Below are positions 52,032-60,699 of a DNA stretch of 64,000 nt, piece after piece. The notes beneath the pieces were generated by a model, which was not told the origin of the DNA, did no database searches, and was given only the letters and a program-made list of their open reading frames with translations. Within the stretch, counting starts at the first letter, position 1. Every line of letters starts with the position of its first letter. Source of the DNA: Candidatus Bipolaricaulis anaerobius (GTDB lineage Bacteria > Bipolaricaulota > Bipolaricaulia > Bipolaricaulales > Bipolaricaulaceae); NCBI RefSeq assembly GCF_900465355.1, contig NZ_LS483254.1, positions 186,001 to 250,000 on the forward strand, written 5' to 3'. Made by a program: the position numbers and the translations under genes.

Positions 52032-53353
52032 TGGCCTACCGCTGCCGGGAGTGCGGCTACCAGTCCCCAAAGTGGCTGGGCCGTTGTCCCCAGTGCGGGC
52101 GGTGGGAGTCGTTCGACGAGGTCGGCGCGCCGGCTGGGGGAGGGGGGAGCGGGGAGCCCCCGCGCTCCCTCTCGGAGGTCCCCGCCCTGTCCCCCGAGCG
52201 CCTCGCGACGGGGCTTCCGGAGGTGGATCGGGTCCTGGGGGGCCTCCTCCCGGGAACGGTGGTCCTGTTCGGGGGGGAGCCAGGGGTGGGGAAGTCCACC
52301 CTCCTCCTTCAGCTCGCCGCCCGGCTCGCGGCGCGGCACGGGAAGGTCCTCTACGTCTCCGGTGAGGAAGCCGTGGCCCAGGTCAAGCTGCGGGCAGAAC
52401 GGCTGGGGATCTCCGAACCCTCCCTCTACCTCCAGTCCGAGCAGGAGCTACTCGCGATCGTGCGCGCGGTGGAGGAGATCGAGCCGACGGTGCTCGTGGT
52501 GGACTCGCTCCAGACCGTGCTCGCCCGGCCCGATGGCGGTGAGATTGGGAGCCTCACCCAGGTAAGGGAGGCCGCCGCCCACCTCGCGCGGTTGGCCAAG
52601 GGGCTGGGGATGGTCACGTTCCTCGTCTCCCACATCACGAAGGGGGGTGAGTTCGCCGGCCCGAAGACAGTCGAGCACCTCGTGGACGTGGCGCTGCAGC
52701 TCGAGGGGGTGCGGGAGGGGGACCTCCGCCTCCTCCGCTGCCTGAAGAACCGGTTCGGATCCACGGCCGAGGTCGCCGTCCTCCAGATGGACCCGACCGG
52801 GCTCAGTGAGGTCGCCAACCCTTCCCTCTTCTTCGTGTCCCAAGATCGCGCTCCCAAGCCGGGGGCGGCGATCGTCCCCGTGCTCGAGGGGTCGCGGACC
52901 CTGCTCGTCGAGATCCAGGCCCTCATCGCCCCGGGGAGCGGGTTCGGCCCGCCCCAGCGGCGCACCGCCGGGCTCGATGTCAACCGGACCTCCGTCCTCC
53001 TGGCCGTGATCGAGAAGTACCTCGGCGTCCACGTGCGGGCGATGGACGTGTACCTCGCCGTGGCGGGAGGGCTTGAGGTGCGGGAGCCAGCGGCCGACCT
53101 CGGGGTCTGTGCCGCGATCCTGGGGAGCCTGCGGGGCCGTGCCATTCCCCCTGACACCGTCGTCCTGGGCGAGGTCGGCCTGGCCGGGGAGATCCGTCCG
53201 GTGCGGAAGGGACCGGAGCGCCTCCAGGAGGTGGCGAAGCTCGGGTTCGCCCGGGCGGTGGCGCCGCCGGGGTCCCTCCCCAAGCGGCTACCCTTGACCG
53301 TGGTCCAGGCGCGTACGCTTCAGGAAGCGATGGAGGCGCTTGAACTGACCTGA
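52031..53353 (+). CDS. radA: DNA repair protein RadA (Sms)
   Basis: 440 residues from GTG 52031, which shares one base with the clpC stop. N-terminal zinc finger CRECGYQSPKWLGRCPQC, RecA-like core with Walker A GEPGVGKSTLL, the RadA-specific KNRFGSTAEV motif and a C-terminal Lon-protease-like domain (from about 280). Branch-migration helicase in recombination. Confidence 0.96.
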   Translation: MAYRCRECGYQSPKWLGRCPQCGRWESFDEVGAPAGGGGSGEPPRSLSEVPALSPERLATGLPEVDRVLGGLLPGTVVLFGGEPGVGKSTLLLQLAARLAARHGKVLYVSGEEAVAQVKLRAERLGISEPSLYLQSEQELLAIVRAVEEIEPTVLVVDSLQTVLARPDGGEIGSLTQVREAAAHLARLAKGLGMVTFLVSHITKGGEFAGPKTVEHLVDVALQLEGVREGDLRLLRCLKNRFGSTAEVAVLQMDPTGLSEVANPSLFFVSQDRAPKPGAAIVPVLEGSRTLLVEIQALIAPGSGFGPPQRRTAGLDVNRTSVLLAVIEKYLGVHVRAMDVYLAVAGGLEVREPAADLGVCAAILGSLRGRAIPPDTVVLGEVGLAGEIRPVRKGPERLQEVAKLGFARAVAPPGSLPKRLPLTVVQARTLQEAMEALELT

Positions 53354-53354
53354 T

Positions 53355-54419
53355 ATGGAGGGGAAGAAGGATCCGCGGCTGGAGTTCCTGCGGCTCACCG
53401 CGCCGGGGACGCCGTTGCGGGACGCGATCGATCGCATCCTGCAGCTCGGCCGGGGCGGGCTCCTCCTCGTCGCCAACCGGGAGGTCGCGGGGCCCCTCAT
53501 CGCCGCCGGGTTCGAGCTCAATGCTCCGTTCACGCCCCAAGCGATCGTCGAGCTGGCGAAGATGGACCGCGCGGTGGTTGTGAATGAGGAACTGGAGACG
53601 ATCCTCTATGCCAACGCCCACCTCGTGCCGAGCCCGACGATCCCGTCCCAGGAGACGGGGACCCGTCATCGGGTGGCGGAACAAGTGGCGCGGGAGATCG
53701 AGCGGCTCGTGATCGCCATCTCTGAGGATCGCCACCGGGTGACCCTGTTCCACGGCGAGTGGAGGTACGAGCTCCAGGACATCCAGACCTTGTTTGTCCG
53801 CGTCTCACAAGGGCTGCAGATCCTGGACCGGTACCGGCGGGAGCTGCGGGAGCTCCTCACGGCATTGGCCCCCCTGGAGTTCGAGCGCCGGGTGTTCCCG
53901 TCCCACGTGGCGGCGGTCCTCCAGCGCGCCCTGTACATGATGGAGCTGGAGCGCGATGTGGAGAGGACGCTCGTCGAGCTGGGGGTCCACCGGGAGCTCC
54001 CGGAGCGGCACCTCACGGTCCTCATGCGCGGGGTCCGCGAGGAGATGGAGCTCCTCGTGCGGGACTTCAAGTCCGACCCCCGCCCGGCGGAGGAGATCGT
54101 GGACGAGCTCCTCGCCCTGGCTCCGGAGGACGTGCTGCGGCCGGATGTGATCCTCCGTCCGTTGGGGATCACCACTGACCAGGAGCTGGAGGAACCGATC
54201 CCGTCGCGGGGGTACCGGCTTCTGTCCAAGGTCCCGCGCCTCCCGGTCTCCGTGATCGAGCGGCTGATCGAGGAGATCGGGACCGTGGACAAGGTGTACC
54301 GCGCCTCGCGACGGCAACTCGATCGGGTGAAGGGGATCGCTGAGGCCCGCGCCCGGGCGATCGAGTTCAGCCTGAGCCGGTTCAAAAACGGGTACACGGG
54401 GACGATGGACGGGTTCTAG
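53355..54419 (+). CDS. disA: DNA integrity scanning protein DisA, diadenylate cyclase, with DRA in place of DGA
   Basis: 354 residues. N-terminal DAC domain (1-145), linker helices (150-290) and C-terminal helix-hairpin-helix DNA-binding domain (from ~295: VSVIERLIEEIGTVDKVYRASRRQLDRVKGIAEARARAI, seen as two hairpins). The RHR motif is intact (GTRHRVAEQ, 102-110). The other catalytic motif, normally DGA, reads Asp71-Arg72-Ala73 (KMDRAVVV; codons GAC CGC GCG). Asp is kept, Gly is replaced by Arg. It would make c-di-AMP if active. Directly follows radA, as in Bacillus. Confidence 0.95.
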   Translation: MEGKKDPRLEFLRLTAPGTPLRDAIDRILQLGRGGLLLVANREVAGPLIAAGFELNAPFTPQAIVELAKMDRAVVVNEELETILYANAHLVPSPTIPSQETGTRHRVAEQVAREIERLVIAISEDRHRVTLFHGEWRYELQDIQTLFVRVSQGLQILDRYRRELRELLTALAPLEFERRVFPSHVAAVLQRALYMMELERDVERTLVELGVHRELPERHLTVLMRGVREEMELLVRDFKSDPRPAEEIVDELLALAPEDVLRPDVILRPLGITTDQELEEPIPSRGYRLLSKVPRLPVSVIERLIEEIGTVDKVYRASRRQLDRVKGIAEARARAIEFSLSRFKNGYTGTMDGF

Positions 54420-54434
54420 TAACGGTTTGGGAGT

Positions 54435-55271
54435 ATGACAGAACATATGAGAGGGATGACGATGGGGGAGATGGAGCGGATCGAGCGGGCCGCGCAAGCG
54501 CTCGCCAAGCTGGGGACGCCGGAGGTGGCGGTGATCCTCGGATCGGGCCTGTCCGGGGTGTTCCCTGTGGCGGGGGAGCGGGCGCTTTCGTTCACGAAGA
54601 TCCCGGGGTTCCCCGCCCCATCCGTGCCCGGGCACGCCGGCGAGGTCGCGGTGGGGGAGGTATCCGGGCGAACCGTCCTCGTCCAGCGGGGAAGGGTCCA
54701 TCCCTACGAGGGACATCCCCTGACCGACGTCGTCCTCCCCGTCCGCGCCTACGCCCGGCTGGGGGTGCGGGTCCTCGTCCTCACCAACGCCTCTGGGGGG
54801 ATCGCCCACGGCCTCGAGGCGGGGGACCTCGTCCTCCTCTCCGACCACATCAACTTCCTCGGGGATAACCCCCTGCGCGGCCCGAACCTCGATCCGCTTG
54901 GCCCCCGCTTCCCCGACATGACGGAGGTCTACGACCCCGCGCTGCGCGAGGTGGCGCGGGACGTGGCGTGGGAGCTCGGGATCGGCCTCAAGGAGGGGGT
55001 GTACCTGGCGACCTTCGGCCCCTCCTACGAAACCCCGGCCGAGATCCGGGCGTTCCGGGCGCTCGGGGCAGACCTGGTGGGGATGTCCACCGTGCCCGAG
55101 GCGATCGCCGCCCGCCACGCTGGGCTGAAGGTGCTCGCGATCTCCTGCGTCACCAACCTCGCCGCCGGGGTGTCCCCTCAGCCTCTCTCCCACGACGAGG
55201 TCATCGCGACTTCCCGCCGCCGGGCAGCGGACCTGGGGCGACTCCTCACCTCCCTCATCCCCCGCCTGTAG
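54435..55271 (+). CDS. punA: Purine nucleoside phosphorylase (trimeric type)
   Basis: 278 residues of the PNP/MTAP family: phosphate-binding LGSGLSG, GRVHPYEGHPL, TNASGGIAHGLEAGDLVLLSDHIN, FGPSYETPAEIRAFRALGADLVGMSTVPE and the base-site TNLAAG. Splits inosine/guanosine to base and ribose-1-phosphate. Start at 54435 or at an internal ATG 30 bases later. Ends the clpC-radA-disA run. Confidence 0.94.
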   Translation: MTEHMRGMTMGEMERIERAAQALAKLGTPEVAVILGSGLSGVFPVAGERALSFTKIPGFPAPSVPGHAGEVAVGEVSGRTVLVQRGRVHPYEGHPLTDVVLPVRAYARLGVRVLVLTNASGGIAHGLEAGDLVLLSDHINFLGDNPLRGPNLDPLGPRFPDMTEVYDPALREVARDVAWELGIGLKEGVYLATFGPSYETPAEIRAFRALGADLVGMSTVPEAIAARHAGLKVLAISCVTNLAAGVSPQPLSHDEVIATSRRRAADLGRLLTSLIPRL

Positions 55272-55357
55272 CGGTTTGGCCGCCGCCCGTCCTCCAACCG
55301 GGATCGATGTAGAAGCGCAGGATCGGGCGGGGGGAGGAGGTCGCCCTCGTCCATGGG

Positions 55358-55385
55358 TTACTTCCTTGGCCCTGGCCAGTATAAT
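55358..55385 (+). promoter_or_regulatory. Probable promoter of the secreted nucleotidase gene
   Basis: TATAAT at 55380-55385, with TTACTT (55358-55363) 16 bp upstream. The leader would be about 107 bases. The 227-bp gap between the phosphorylase and this gene shows nothing else clear. Confidence 0.45.
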
Positions 55386-55498
55386 CGGGGTGCGGGAGTC
55401 CCCGCGCTCGAAGCGTGGCGGACGGGAAGGGGGTGAGAGACGACCATACGTGCGGGACCTCATTCAAGTGACGAGTTGACCATTTGAAGGAGGAGACC

Positions 55499-57193
55499 AT
55501 GAAACGGCTTACGGTTTTACTGCTGTGTGCGTTGGTGGTGGGGGGAGCGTGGGGGTGGGCCGAGGATTGGACGTTCACGATCCTCCACACGAACGATACC
55601 CATTCGCAGCTCGAGAACATGGCCCGCCAGGCGACGCTCGTCGAGGAGATCCGCGTTCAGGTGCCGGACGTCCTCTTCCTCCACGCCGGCGACGCGGTGA
55701 TGGGCACGCTGTACTACACGGTGCACAAGGGAGCGGCCGAGGCGTGGGTCCTGGAGCAAATGGGGGTCACGGCGATGACGCTCGGGAACCACGAGTTCGA
55801 CGGCGGGCCGGAGGGCCTGGCCCGGTTCGCGCAGGAGGTGAGCTTTCCCCTTCTCTGCGCCAACTTCGACTTCACGGGGGAGCCCCACCTCGCGGGGAAG
55901 ATCCTCCCCTACGTGGTGGTGGAGGCCCCAGGCGGGAAGGTGGGGGTCCTCGGCCTGACCACGGAGGGCACGGCGTGGAGTTCGAGCCCGGGCCCCAACG
56001 TCGTGATCCGCGATCCGGTTGCCGCGGCGACGGCGGCGGTGACCGAGCTGACGGCGCTCGGGGTGAACGCGATCATCGCCCTCACCCACCTCGGCTGGGA
56101 GGAGGACCTCGAACTGGCCCAGTCGGTCACCGGGATCGACATCGTGGTCGGTGGCCACTCCCACACGTTCCCTGAGGGCTACCCGGTGGTGGTGGAACGG
56201 AAGCTCATCAACATCAACACCGCGACAGCGGAGGAGTTAGAAACGTTGCGCGGAATCGGGCCGGCGTTGGCCCAGCGCATCATCGCCTACCGCCAAGAGC
56301 ATGGCCCATTCCAGGCGATCGAGGAGATCACGAACGTGAGCGGGATCGGGCCGGCCACGCTCGCCGGCATTCGCGATCGGATCTCGGTCGTGGATGCCAC
56401 CGTGCCGGCCTTGGTCGTGCAGGCCGGGGAGAAGGCATCCCATCTCGGCCGGCTGGAGGTCACGTTCGATAGCGAGGGCGTCCTCGTGGCGTGGGGCGGG
56501 GAGCTCGTCCCGGTGGAGGAGCTGCCGATGGAGGAGACGATTGCGGCCCAGCTCGAGGTCTTCCGGGGCCCGATCGATGCGCTGAAGGCCGAGGTGATCG
56601 GGGAGACGACGACCGACCTCGACGGGGAGCGGGGCCACGTGCGGACGCAGGAAACGAATCTCGGGAACCTTGTTGCCGACGCAATGCTGTGGAAGGCGGC
56701 CCCGGCTGGGGCCCAGATCGCGATCTGCAACGGCGGGGGGATCCGGGCGTCCATCCCCGCGGGGAAGATCACCTTTGGCCAGGCCCTGGAGGTCCTCCCG
56801 TTCGGGAACTACCTCGTGGTCCTCTCCCTCACCGGTGAGCAAATCCTGGCGGCCCTCGAGAACGGGGTATCCCAGGTGGAGGGCGTCGCCGGCCGGTTCC
56901 CCCATGTGGCCGGGCTGCGGTTCACGTGGGACCCCGCGCAGCCCGCTGGGCAACGGATCGTGTCCGCGGAGGTCCTCACGGAAGATGGGTTCAAGCCGAT
57001 CCGTAAGACGTCCACCTACAAGGTCGTCACGAACAACTTCCTCGCGAGCGGCGGAGATGGGTACGACGTGTTCCGGCAAGCCAAGGAAACCACGATCCTC
57101 GCGTTCGTGGAGGCGGAGGTGCTCGCCGAATACCTGCGGACTCACTCCCCGGTCAGCCCGGAGGTGGAGGGGAGGATCCTCGAGAAGAGGTAG
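55499..57193 (+). CDS. Secreted 5'-nucleotidase/UshA-like protein with inserted ComEA-type HhH unit
   Basis: 564 residues, AAGGAGGAG before ATG 55499. Signal peptide 1-21. Metallophosphatase domain: ILHTNDTHSQLENMA, HAGDAVMG, TLGNHEFDGG, ALTHLGWEEDLELA and VVGGHSHT (~219-223). Then, where relatives go straight on to the PxVQAG strand, residues ~236-298 are a double helix-hairpin-helix of ComEA type (LININTATAEELETLRGIGP, then VSGIGPATLAGIRDRISVVD), after which VPALVVQAGEKASHLGRLEV resumes the phosphatase. C-terminal 5'-nucleotidase domain ~345-555 (NLVADAMLW; FGNYLVVLSLTG; SGGDGYDVF). Likely extracellular nucleotide scavenging. Confidence 0.93.
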   Translation: MKRLTVLLLCALVVGGAWGWAEDWTFTILHTNDTHSQLENMARQATLVEEIRVQVPDVLFLHAGDAVMGTLYYTVHKGAAEAWVLEQMGVTAMTLGNHEFDGGPEGLARFAQEVSFPLLCANFDFTGEPHLAGKILPYVVVEAPGGKVGVLGLTTEGTAWSSSPGPNVVIRDPVAAATAAVTELTALGVNAIIALTHLGWEEDLELAQSVTGIDIVVGGHSHTFPEGYPVVVERKLININTATAEELETLRGIGPALAQRIIAYRQEHGPFQAIEEITNVSGIGPATLAGIRDRISVVDATVPALVVQAGEKASHLGRLEVTFDSEGVLVAWGGELVPVEELPMEETIAAQLEVFRGPIDALKAEVIGETTTDLDGERGHVRTQETNLGNLVADAMLWKAAPAGAQIAICNGGGIRASIPAGKITFGQALEVLPFGNYLVVLSLTGEQILAALENGVSQVEGVAGRFPHVAGLRFTWDPAQPAGQRIVSAEVLTEDGFKPIRKTSTYKVVTNNFLASGGDGYDVFRQAKETTILAFVEAEVLAEYLRTHSPVSPEVEGRILEKR

Positions 57194-57216
57194 GCGCAGG
57201 ATCGGGGGTCGTCACG

Positions 57217-57239
57217 GGGCAGGGCAAAGCGCCCTGCCC
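57217..57239 (+). terminator. Hairpin after the nucleotidase gene
   Basis: GGGCAGGGC, loop AAAGC, GCCCTGCCC: 9 perfect pairs 24 bases after the stop codon, followed by TTCACTT. Probable intrinsic terminator with a weak T-tract. Confidence 0.65.
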
Positions 57240-57330
57240 TTCACTTGTCCGTTCGGGCGGTGCCATGGGGCGGGAGTTCCCCGGACCTCCCGTGGGGGGA
57301 GTAGAATCCCAGCTCATCACAGGGGGGACC

Positions 57331-58164
57331 ATGACGACGGAGGAGATCCTGGCGCTTGCGCTCGCGATGGCGGGGCTCGATGAGGTCCCGGCGGACACGG
57401 CGATCTACTGCCCGGGCGAGGGGATCCGGCGCATCCTCGTCGGGATCGATCTCGAGGGGGCCGAGCTCATCCTGGCCAAGGAGCGGGGGTTCGACCTCGC
57501 CCTCGCCCATCACCCCGCGGGGGGAACGGCCGTCCTACGCATGGACGAGGTGTTCGCCCGCCACATCGGACTGATGGTAGAGGCAGGGGTTCCGGAGGCG
57601 GTCGCGAGGGCAGCGGTGGAGGAGAAGCGCTACGAGGATCGAATCACGGGCCAGATCCGCAACTACGATCGCCTCCCTGCCCTCGCCCGCCTCCTCGGGA
57701 TCGCGTACATGAACATCCACACCCCGCTGGATGAGATCGGCCGGAGGCGGATGGCGGAGGCAGCGGCGGAGCTCGCCCCGCACGCCATCGTGGCTGACCT
57801 CATCGCCCATTTGTGCGCCCGGTTCGGCGAGTTCCGCCATGCCCTCACCGAGATCCAGTGCCTGGTCGGGGATGGTCGCAACCGGTTGGGGCACGTGGCG
57901 GTGGCCCACGGGGCGGGGACGAACGGGGGGTATCCCGTGGCCAAGGCCTACTTCGATCACGGCGTGGACACGGTGATCTACATCCACTGCCAGCCGGCGG
58001 TGGCGAAGCAGCTTGCCCGGGAGTATGGGAGCACGGGGAAGAACCTCCTCGTCACCGGGCACATCGCGAGCGACTCCCTCGGGATCAACCCGTTCCTCTC
58101 TGCTCTTGGGGAGCGGGGCCTGGAGGTTGTCCCCCTGGGGCTCGTTCCCCCCGGCGGTGGGTGA
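57331..58164 (+). CDS. Nif3-like (DUF34) dinuclear metal-binding protein
   Basis: 277 residues from ATG 57331 with GGGGGG before it. The Nif3 pattern LALAHHPAGGT supplies the His ligands near the middle of the first half, and TGHIASDSLGIN near the C-terminus resembles the second metal-binding GH motif. Family proteins are often labelled GTP cyclohydrolase I type 2, but their activity is unsettled. The ATG is preferred over an in-frame 57265 start. Followed after 9 bases by an MFS gene. Confidence 0.75.
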   Translation: MTTEEILALALAMAGLDEVPADTAIYCPGEGIRRILVGIDLEGAELILAKERGFDLALAHHPAGGTAVLRMDEVFARHIGLMVEAGVPEAVARAAVEEKRYEDRITGQIRNYDRLPALARLLGIAYMNIHTPLDEIGRRRMAEAAAELAPHAIVADLIAHLCARFGEFRHALTEIQCLVGDGRNRLGHVAVAHGAGTNGGYPVAKAYFDHGVDTVIYIHCQPAVAKQLAREYGSTGKNLLVTGHIASDSLGINPFLSALGERGLEVVPLGLVPPGGG

Positions 58165-58173
58165 TCCCCCGCC

Positions 58174-59343
58174 GTGCGACCGCCCTTCACGGGATGGGAT
58201 CTCCTCCGGCGGCACCGCGATCTGCGGTTCCTCTTTCTCTCGAACACCCTCTGGAGCAGCGGGGCGATGCTCTACAGCTTCGTGTGGCCGAACTACGTGC
58301 GCGACCTCGGCGGGACGGAGCGGGAGATCGGGCTCCTCTCTTCGCTCATGTTCGCCACGGTCGCCGTGACCCTCCTCCCCGGGGGCTGGCTCGCTGACCG
58401 CGTCGAGCGGCGGGCGCTGATGGTCGTTACGTGGGGCCTCGCCGCGTTCGCCCCGCTCCTCTATGCGTTCGCCCGGAGCTGGCACAGTCTGATCCCGGGG
58501 GCGATCCTGTACAACATCTTCCTCGGCTGGCCGGCGATGGAGGCGTACATTGCCGATTCCGTGCCACCGGAGGCCCTGGCGCGGGCGTTTACCCTCACCG
58601 GAGCCGGGTTCTCCATGGGGGCGATCCTCTCCCCCCTTCTCGGGGGGTGGCTTCTCCCGATCATCGGGATGCGGGGCCTGTTCTTCATGGCGTTCGCGCT
58701 CTTCCTTCTCTCCACCGCCGTCCTCGCCCTCCTGGCCCCAAGCCATCCCCGTCCCCGCCCCGCCGGCCCGGCGGTCCCGCGCGGTCAGCGCCGCGAGATC
58801 GCTTGGTGGACGGCGCTCTCCATCGTTGCGGCGTTGGGGAGCGCGGCCCTTCGCCCGTTCCTCGCTCCCTACCTCGAGGACGCGGTCGGGTGGGCCCGGT
58901 CGTGGATCCTCGCCTCGAGCTCCCTCATCGCCGCGGGCGAGATCATCCTCGCGCCCGTGCTCGGCCGGATTTCGGATCGGGATGGCCGGCACGGCCTGGG
59001 CCGGGGGCTCCTCCTCACGGCGGGCGGGGCGTGCCTCCTCCTCGGCGGGCCGTGGGCAGTCGTTCCCGCTCTGCTCCTCCTCGGCGGGGACAGGGTGACG
59101 GGTTCCCTGTTCCGGTCAGCGATTGGGCGCTGGGGAGGGGCGCGGCGGGGGGTCGTGTTCGGTGGGACGCTCGTCCTGGTGAACGCAGCCCAGGCGGTGG
59201 GCCCTCTGGCCGGAGCCCGCCTCTACGCCCTCCGCCCGGACGGTCCCCTCCTCCTCGGGGCGGGCCTGTATGCCCTGGCGGGCATCGCGGTGGGGTTATG
59301 GCGCGGCCGAGGCGTGCCCGCTGCCGGGGGTACCCTCCGATGA
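58174..59343 (+). CDS. MFS transporter
   Basis: 389 residues, about 12 helices, GTG start. MFS loop motif GGWLADRVERRALMVVTWG and the second-half GRISDRDGRHGLGRG. No substrate can be assigned. Ends with the palindromic terminator at 59366. Confidence 0.85.
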   Translation: MRPPFTGWDLLRRHRDLRFLFLSNTLWSSGAMLYSFVWPNYVRDLGGTEREIGLLSSLMFATVAVTLLPGGWLADRVERRALMVVTWGLAAFAPLLYAFARSWHSLIPGAILYNIFLGWPAMEAYIADSVPPEALARAFTLTGAGFSMGAILSPLLGGWLLPIIGMRGLFFMAFALFLLSTAVLALLAPSHPRPRPAGPAVPRGQRREIAWWTALSIVAALGSAALRPFLAPYLEDAVGWARSWILASSSLIAAGEIILAPVLGRISDRDGRHGLGRGLLLTAGGACLLLGGPWAVVPALLLLGGDRVTGSLFRSAIGRWGGARRGVVFGGTLVLVNAAQAVGPLAGARLYALRPDGPLLLGAGLYALAGIAVGLWRGRGVPAAGGTLR

Positions 59344-59365
59344 CCGGACCGTAGCCCACAGAAGA

Positions 59366-59390
59366 ACGGGGCCGCCCGCGGCGGCCCCGT
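59366..59390. terminator. Palindromic terminator
   Basis: ACGGGGCCGCC, CGC loop, GGCGGCCCCGT: 11 perfect pairs, shared by convergent genes on both sides. The same stem with one loop base changed recurs at 63852-63876, so it is probably a genome-wide terminator module. Confidence 0.8.
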
Positions 59391-59413
59391 AGCCGTTCGG
59401 CACAGGCCGATCC

Positions 59414-60082
59414 CTACAGGCCGAGGGCCTCGAAGACGAGGGACCAGTCGAGCGCAGCCATGAACTTGTCCACCGTGTCCAGCCCGAACGAGCCGATGAG
59501 GGTCGTGAGGAGGTTCTCTATCCCCTCCGCCGGCGCAACCGTGAGCATCCCGGTGAGGACCTGCGGGCTCAGGCCGAGGCTGCCGAGGGTGTCGGCGAGG
59601 GACGTGTTGACCGTGAAGAACTGGGTGAGGAGCGAGGTGAACGCCTGGGGATCCGCGTCCCGCAGCGCGACAAGCCCGCCCGAGATGACCTTGATGAGGG
59701 CGGGCACGGTCGCGAAGTAGGGTTTGCCCGCCGGCTTATCCCCCACGAGCCACATCACGAGGGATGGCTCGGCCGTCGCCGGCTCCCAGCGCAGCTCGAC
59801 GAACCCGTGCGGGGCGAGCTTGCCCTCGAACAAGAACTCCATCCCCTCATCCGTTCCCGTGACGTTCTCCAGGCCTCCGAACACCTCGACCTTCCCCACC
59901 AGCGTGACCGGCTCGTCGAAGGCGATGCGGAGCCCGGTGACGGCCTGGCCACTGGTATTGGCGAACCAGTGGATGGTCCGCGTCCCGACCGTGAACACCC
60001 GCATGTCGACCCCCTGCCCGATGGCAAGGCCCGCGAGGGCCAGGGTGAGCCCGAGGAAAAGCACACACTTCTTGGTAAACAC
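59414..60082 (-). CDS. Secreted hypothetical protein
   Basis: About 222 residues with a signal peptide (CVLFLGLTLALAGLAIGQG). A beta-rich segment (VFTVGTRTIHWFANTSG to HGFVELRWEP) is followed by a helical C-terminal half (VPALIKVISGGLVALRDADP to FMAALDWSLVF). Start GTG 60082 is 8 bases after GGGAGG; two other GTGs in frame lie just upstream. No family recognised. Probable promoter on the minus strand at 60113-60140. Confidence 0.75.
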   Translation of the reverse strand: MFTKKCVLFLGLTLALAGLAIGQGVDMRVFTVGTRTIHWFANTSGQAVTGLRIAFDEPVTLVGKVEVFGGLENVTGTDEGMEFLFEGKLAPHGFVELRWEPATAEPSLVMWLVGDKPAGKPYFATVPALIKVISGGLVALRDADPQAFTSLLTQFFTVNTSLADTLGSLGLSPQVLTGMLTVAPAEGIENLLTTLIGSFGLDTVDKFMAALDWSLVFEALGL

Positions 60083-60112
60083 CGGCACCACCTCCCGTCA
60101 AGATGAACAGGA

Positions 60113-60140
60113 ATTCTAGGGACGCGACAGGTGCGTGCAA
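60113..60140 (-). promoter_or_regulatory. Probable promoter of the secreted protein gene
   Basis: Minus strand: TTGCAC (60135-60140), 16-bp spacer, TAGAAT (60113-60118), about 31 bases before the GTG. Confidence 0.5.
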
Positions 60141-60420
60141 CCCAGGTCAGACGACGGCCTCCCCTCTCCCGCGACGGAGATGCGCTCGATCTCACCGGCT
60201 GAAGGCTCTTCTTCGCTCCGCGGCTCCTCCACATCGGCTCGCCGGGAGGTCCACGGTCCCGCGCGATGGTGAGGGCCAGCGGACCGAAAGGAGGTCAGAT
60301 GCCCCAAGGAGGGCACCATGGCAGGAAGGGGGTTGTCCTCGTGGCGATCGGGGCGGGGGGAGCCAGCCCTCGCCGCTCTGTACGCGCGTCCCCCGAGCTG
60401 ACTGCCCGCGGGGGGCGTCC
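60141..60420. other. Intergenic stretch, possible small ORF only
   Basis: No supported gene. An ATG at 60299 has a strong AAAGGAGGT and opens a 56-codon Gly/Arg/Pro-rich frame that ends at 60469, on the lipoyl carrier start. Its composition looks non-coding. No riboswitch consensus was recognised. Confidence 0.4.
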
Positions 60421-60449
60421 TTGGTCAAGGCACGGGCCACCCGTAGAAT
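60421..60449 (+). promoter_or_regulatory. Probable promoter of the lipoyl carrier operon
   Basis: TTGGTC (60421-60426), 17-bp spacer, TAGAAT (60444-60449). Leader of about 10 bases before ATG 60466; a GGAGG sits at 60456-60460. Confidence 0.5.
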
Positions 60450-60465
60450 GGCCCAGGAGGAGCCG

Positions 60466-60699
60466 ATGATGGACATTGTGGTGCCCGACCTAGGAGAGGT
60501 GGGGGAGGTCAAGCTCGTGCGGTGGCTGGTGGCGGCGGGGGAGGAGGTCGAGGCCGGGGAGGCGGTGGCCGAGGTGGAGGCGGAGAAGGCGGTGTTCGTG
60601 GTCGAGGCACCGGTGGCAGGGGTGTTCGACCGGATCATCGTCGGCCCCGGCGGGATCACCCGCCCCGGGGAGGCGATCGCCCGCCTGAGGGCCGGGTGA
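60466..60699 (+). CDS. Free-standing lipoyl/biotinyl carrier protein
   Basis: 77 residues, essentially one lipoyl domain: VVPDLGEVGEVKLVRWLVAA, EVEAEKAVFVVEAPVAG (Lys41 is the attachment lysine in the tip of the beta hairpin) and a closing GGITRPGEAIARL. It resembles the N-terminal domain of 2-oxoacid dehydrogenase E2 more than GcvH. The lysine sits in an EKA context (DKA in many E2s). Overlaps lipB in GTGA, so lipoylation is the natural modification. No E1/E2/E3 or gcv genes are in the window. Confidence 0.87.
   Translation: MMDIVVPDLGEVGEVKLVRWLVAAGEEVEAGEAVAEVEAEKAVFVVEAPVAGVFDRIIVGPGGITRPGEAIARLRAG

Noticed and set aside
60299-60469. 56-codon ORF with AAAGGAGGT
   Set aside because: Gly/Arg/Pro-rich, ends on the lipoyl carrier start and resembles no known family; reported only as intergenic content.
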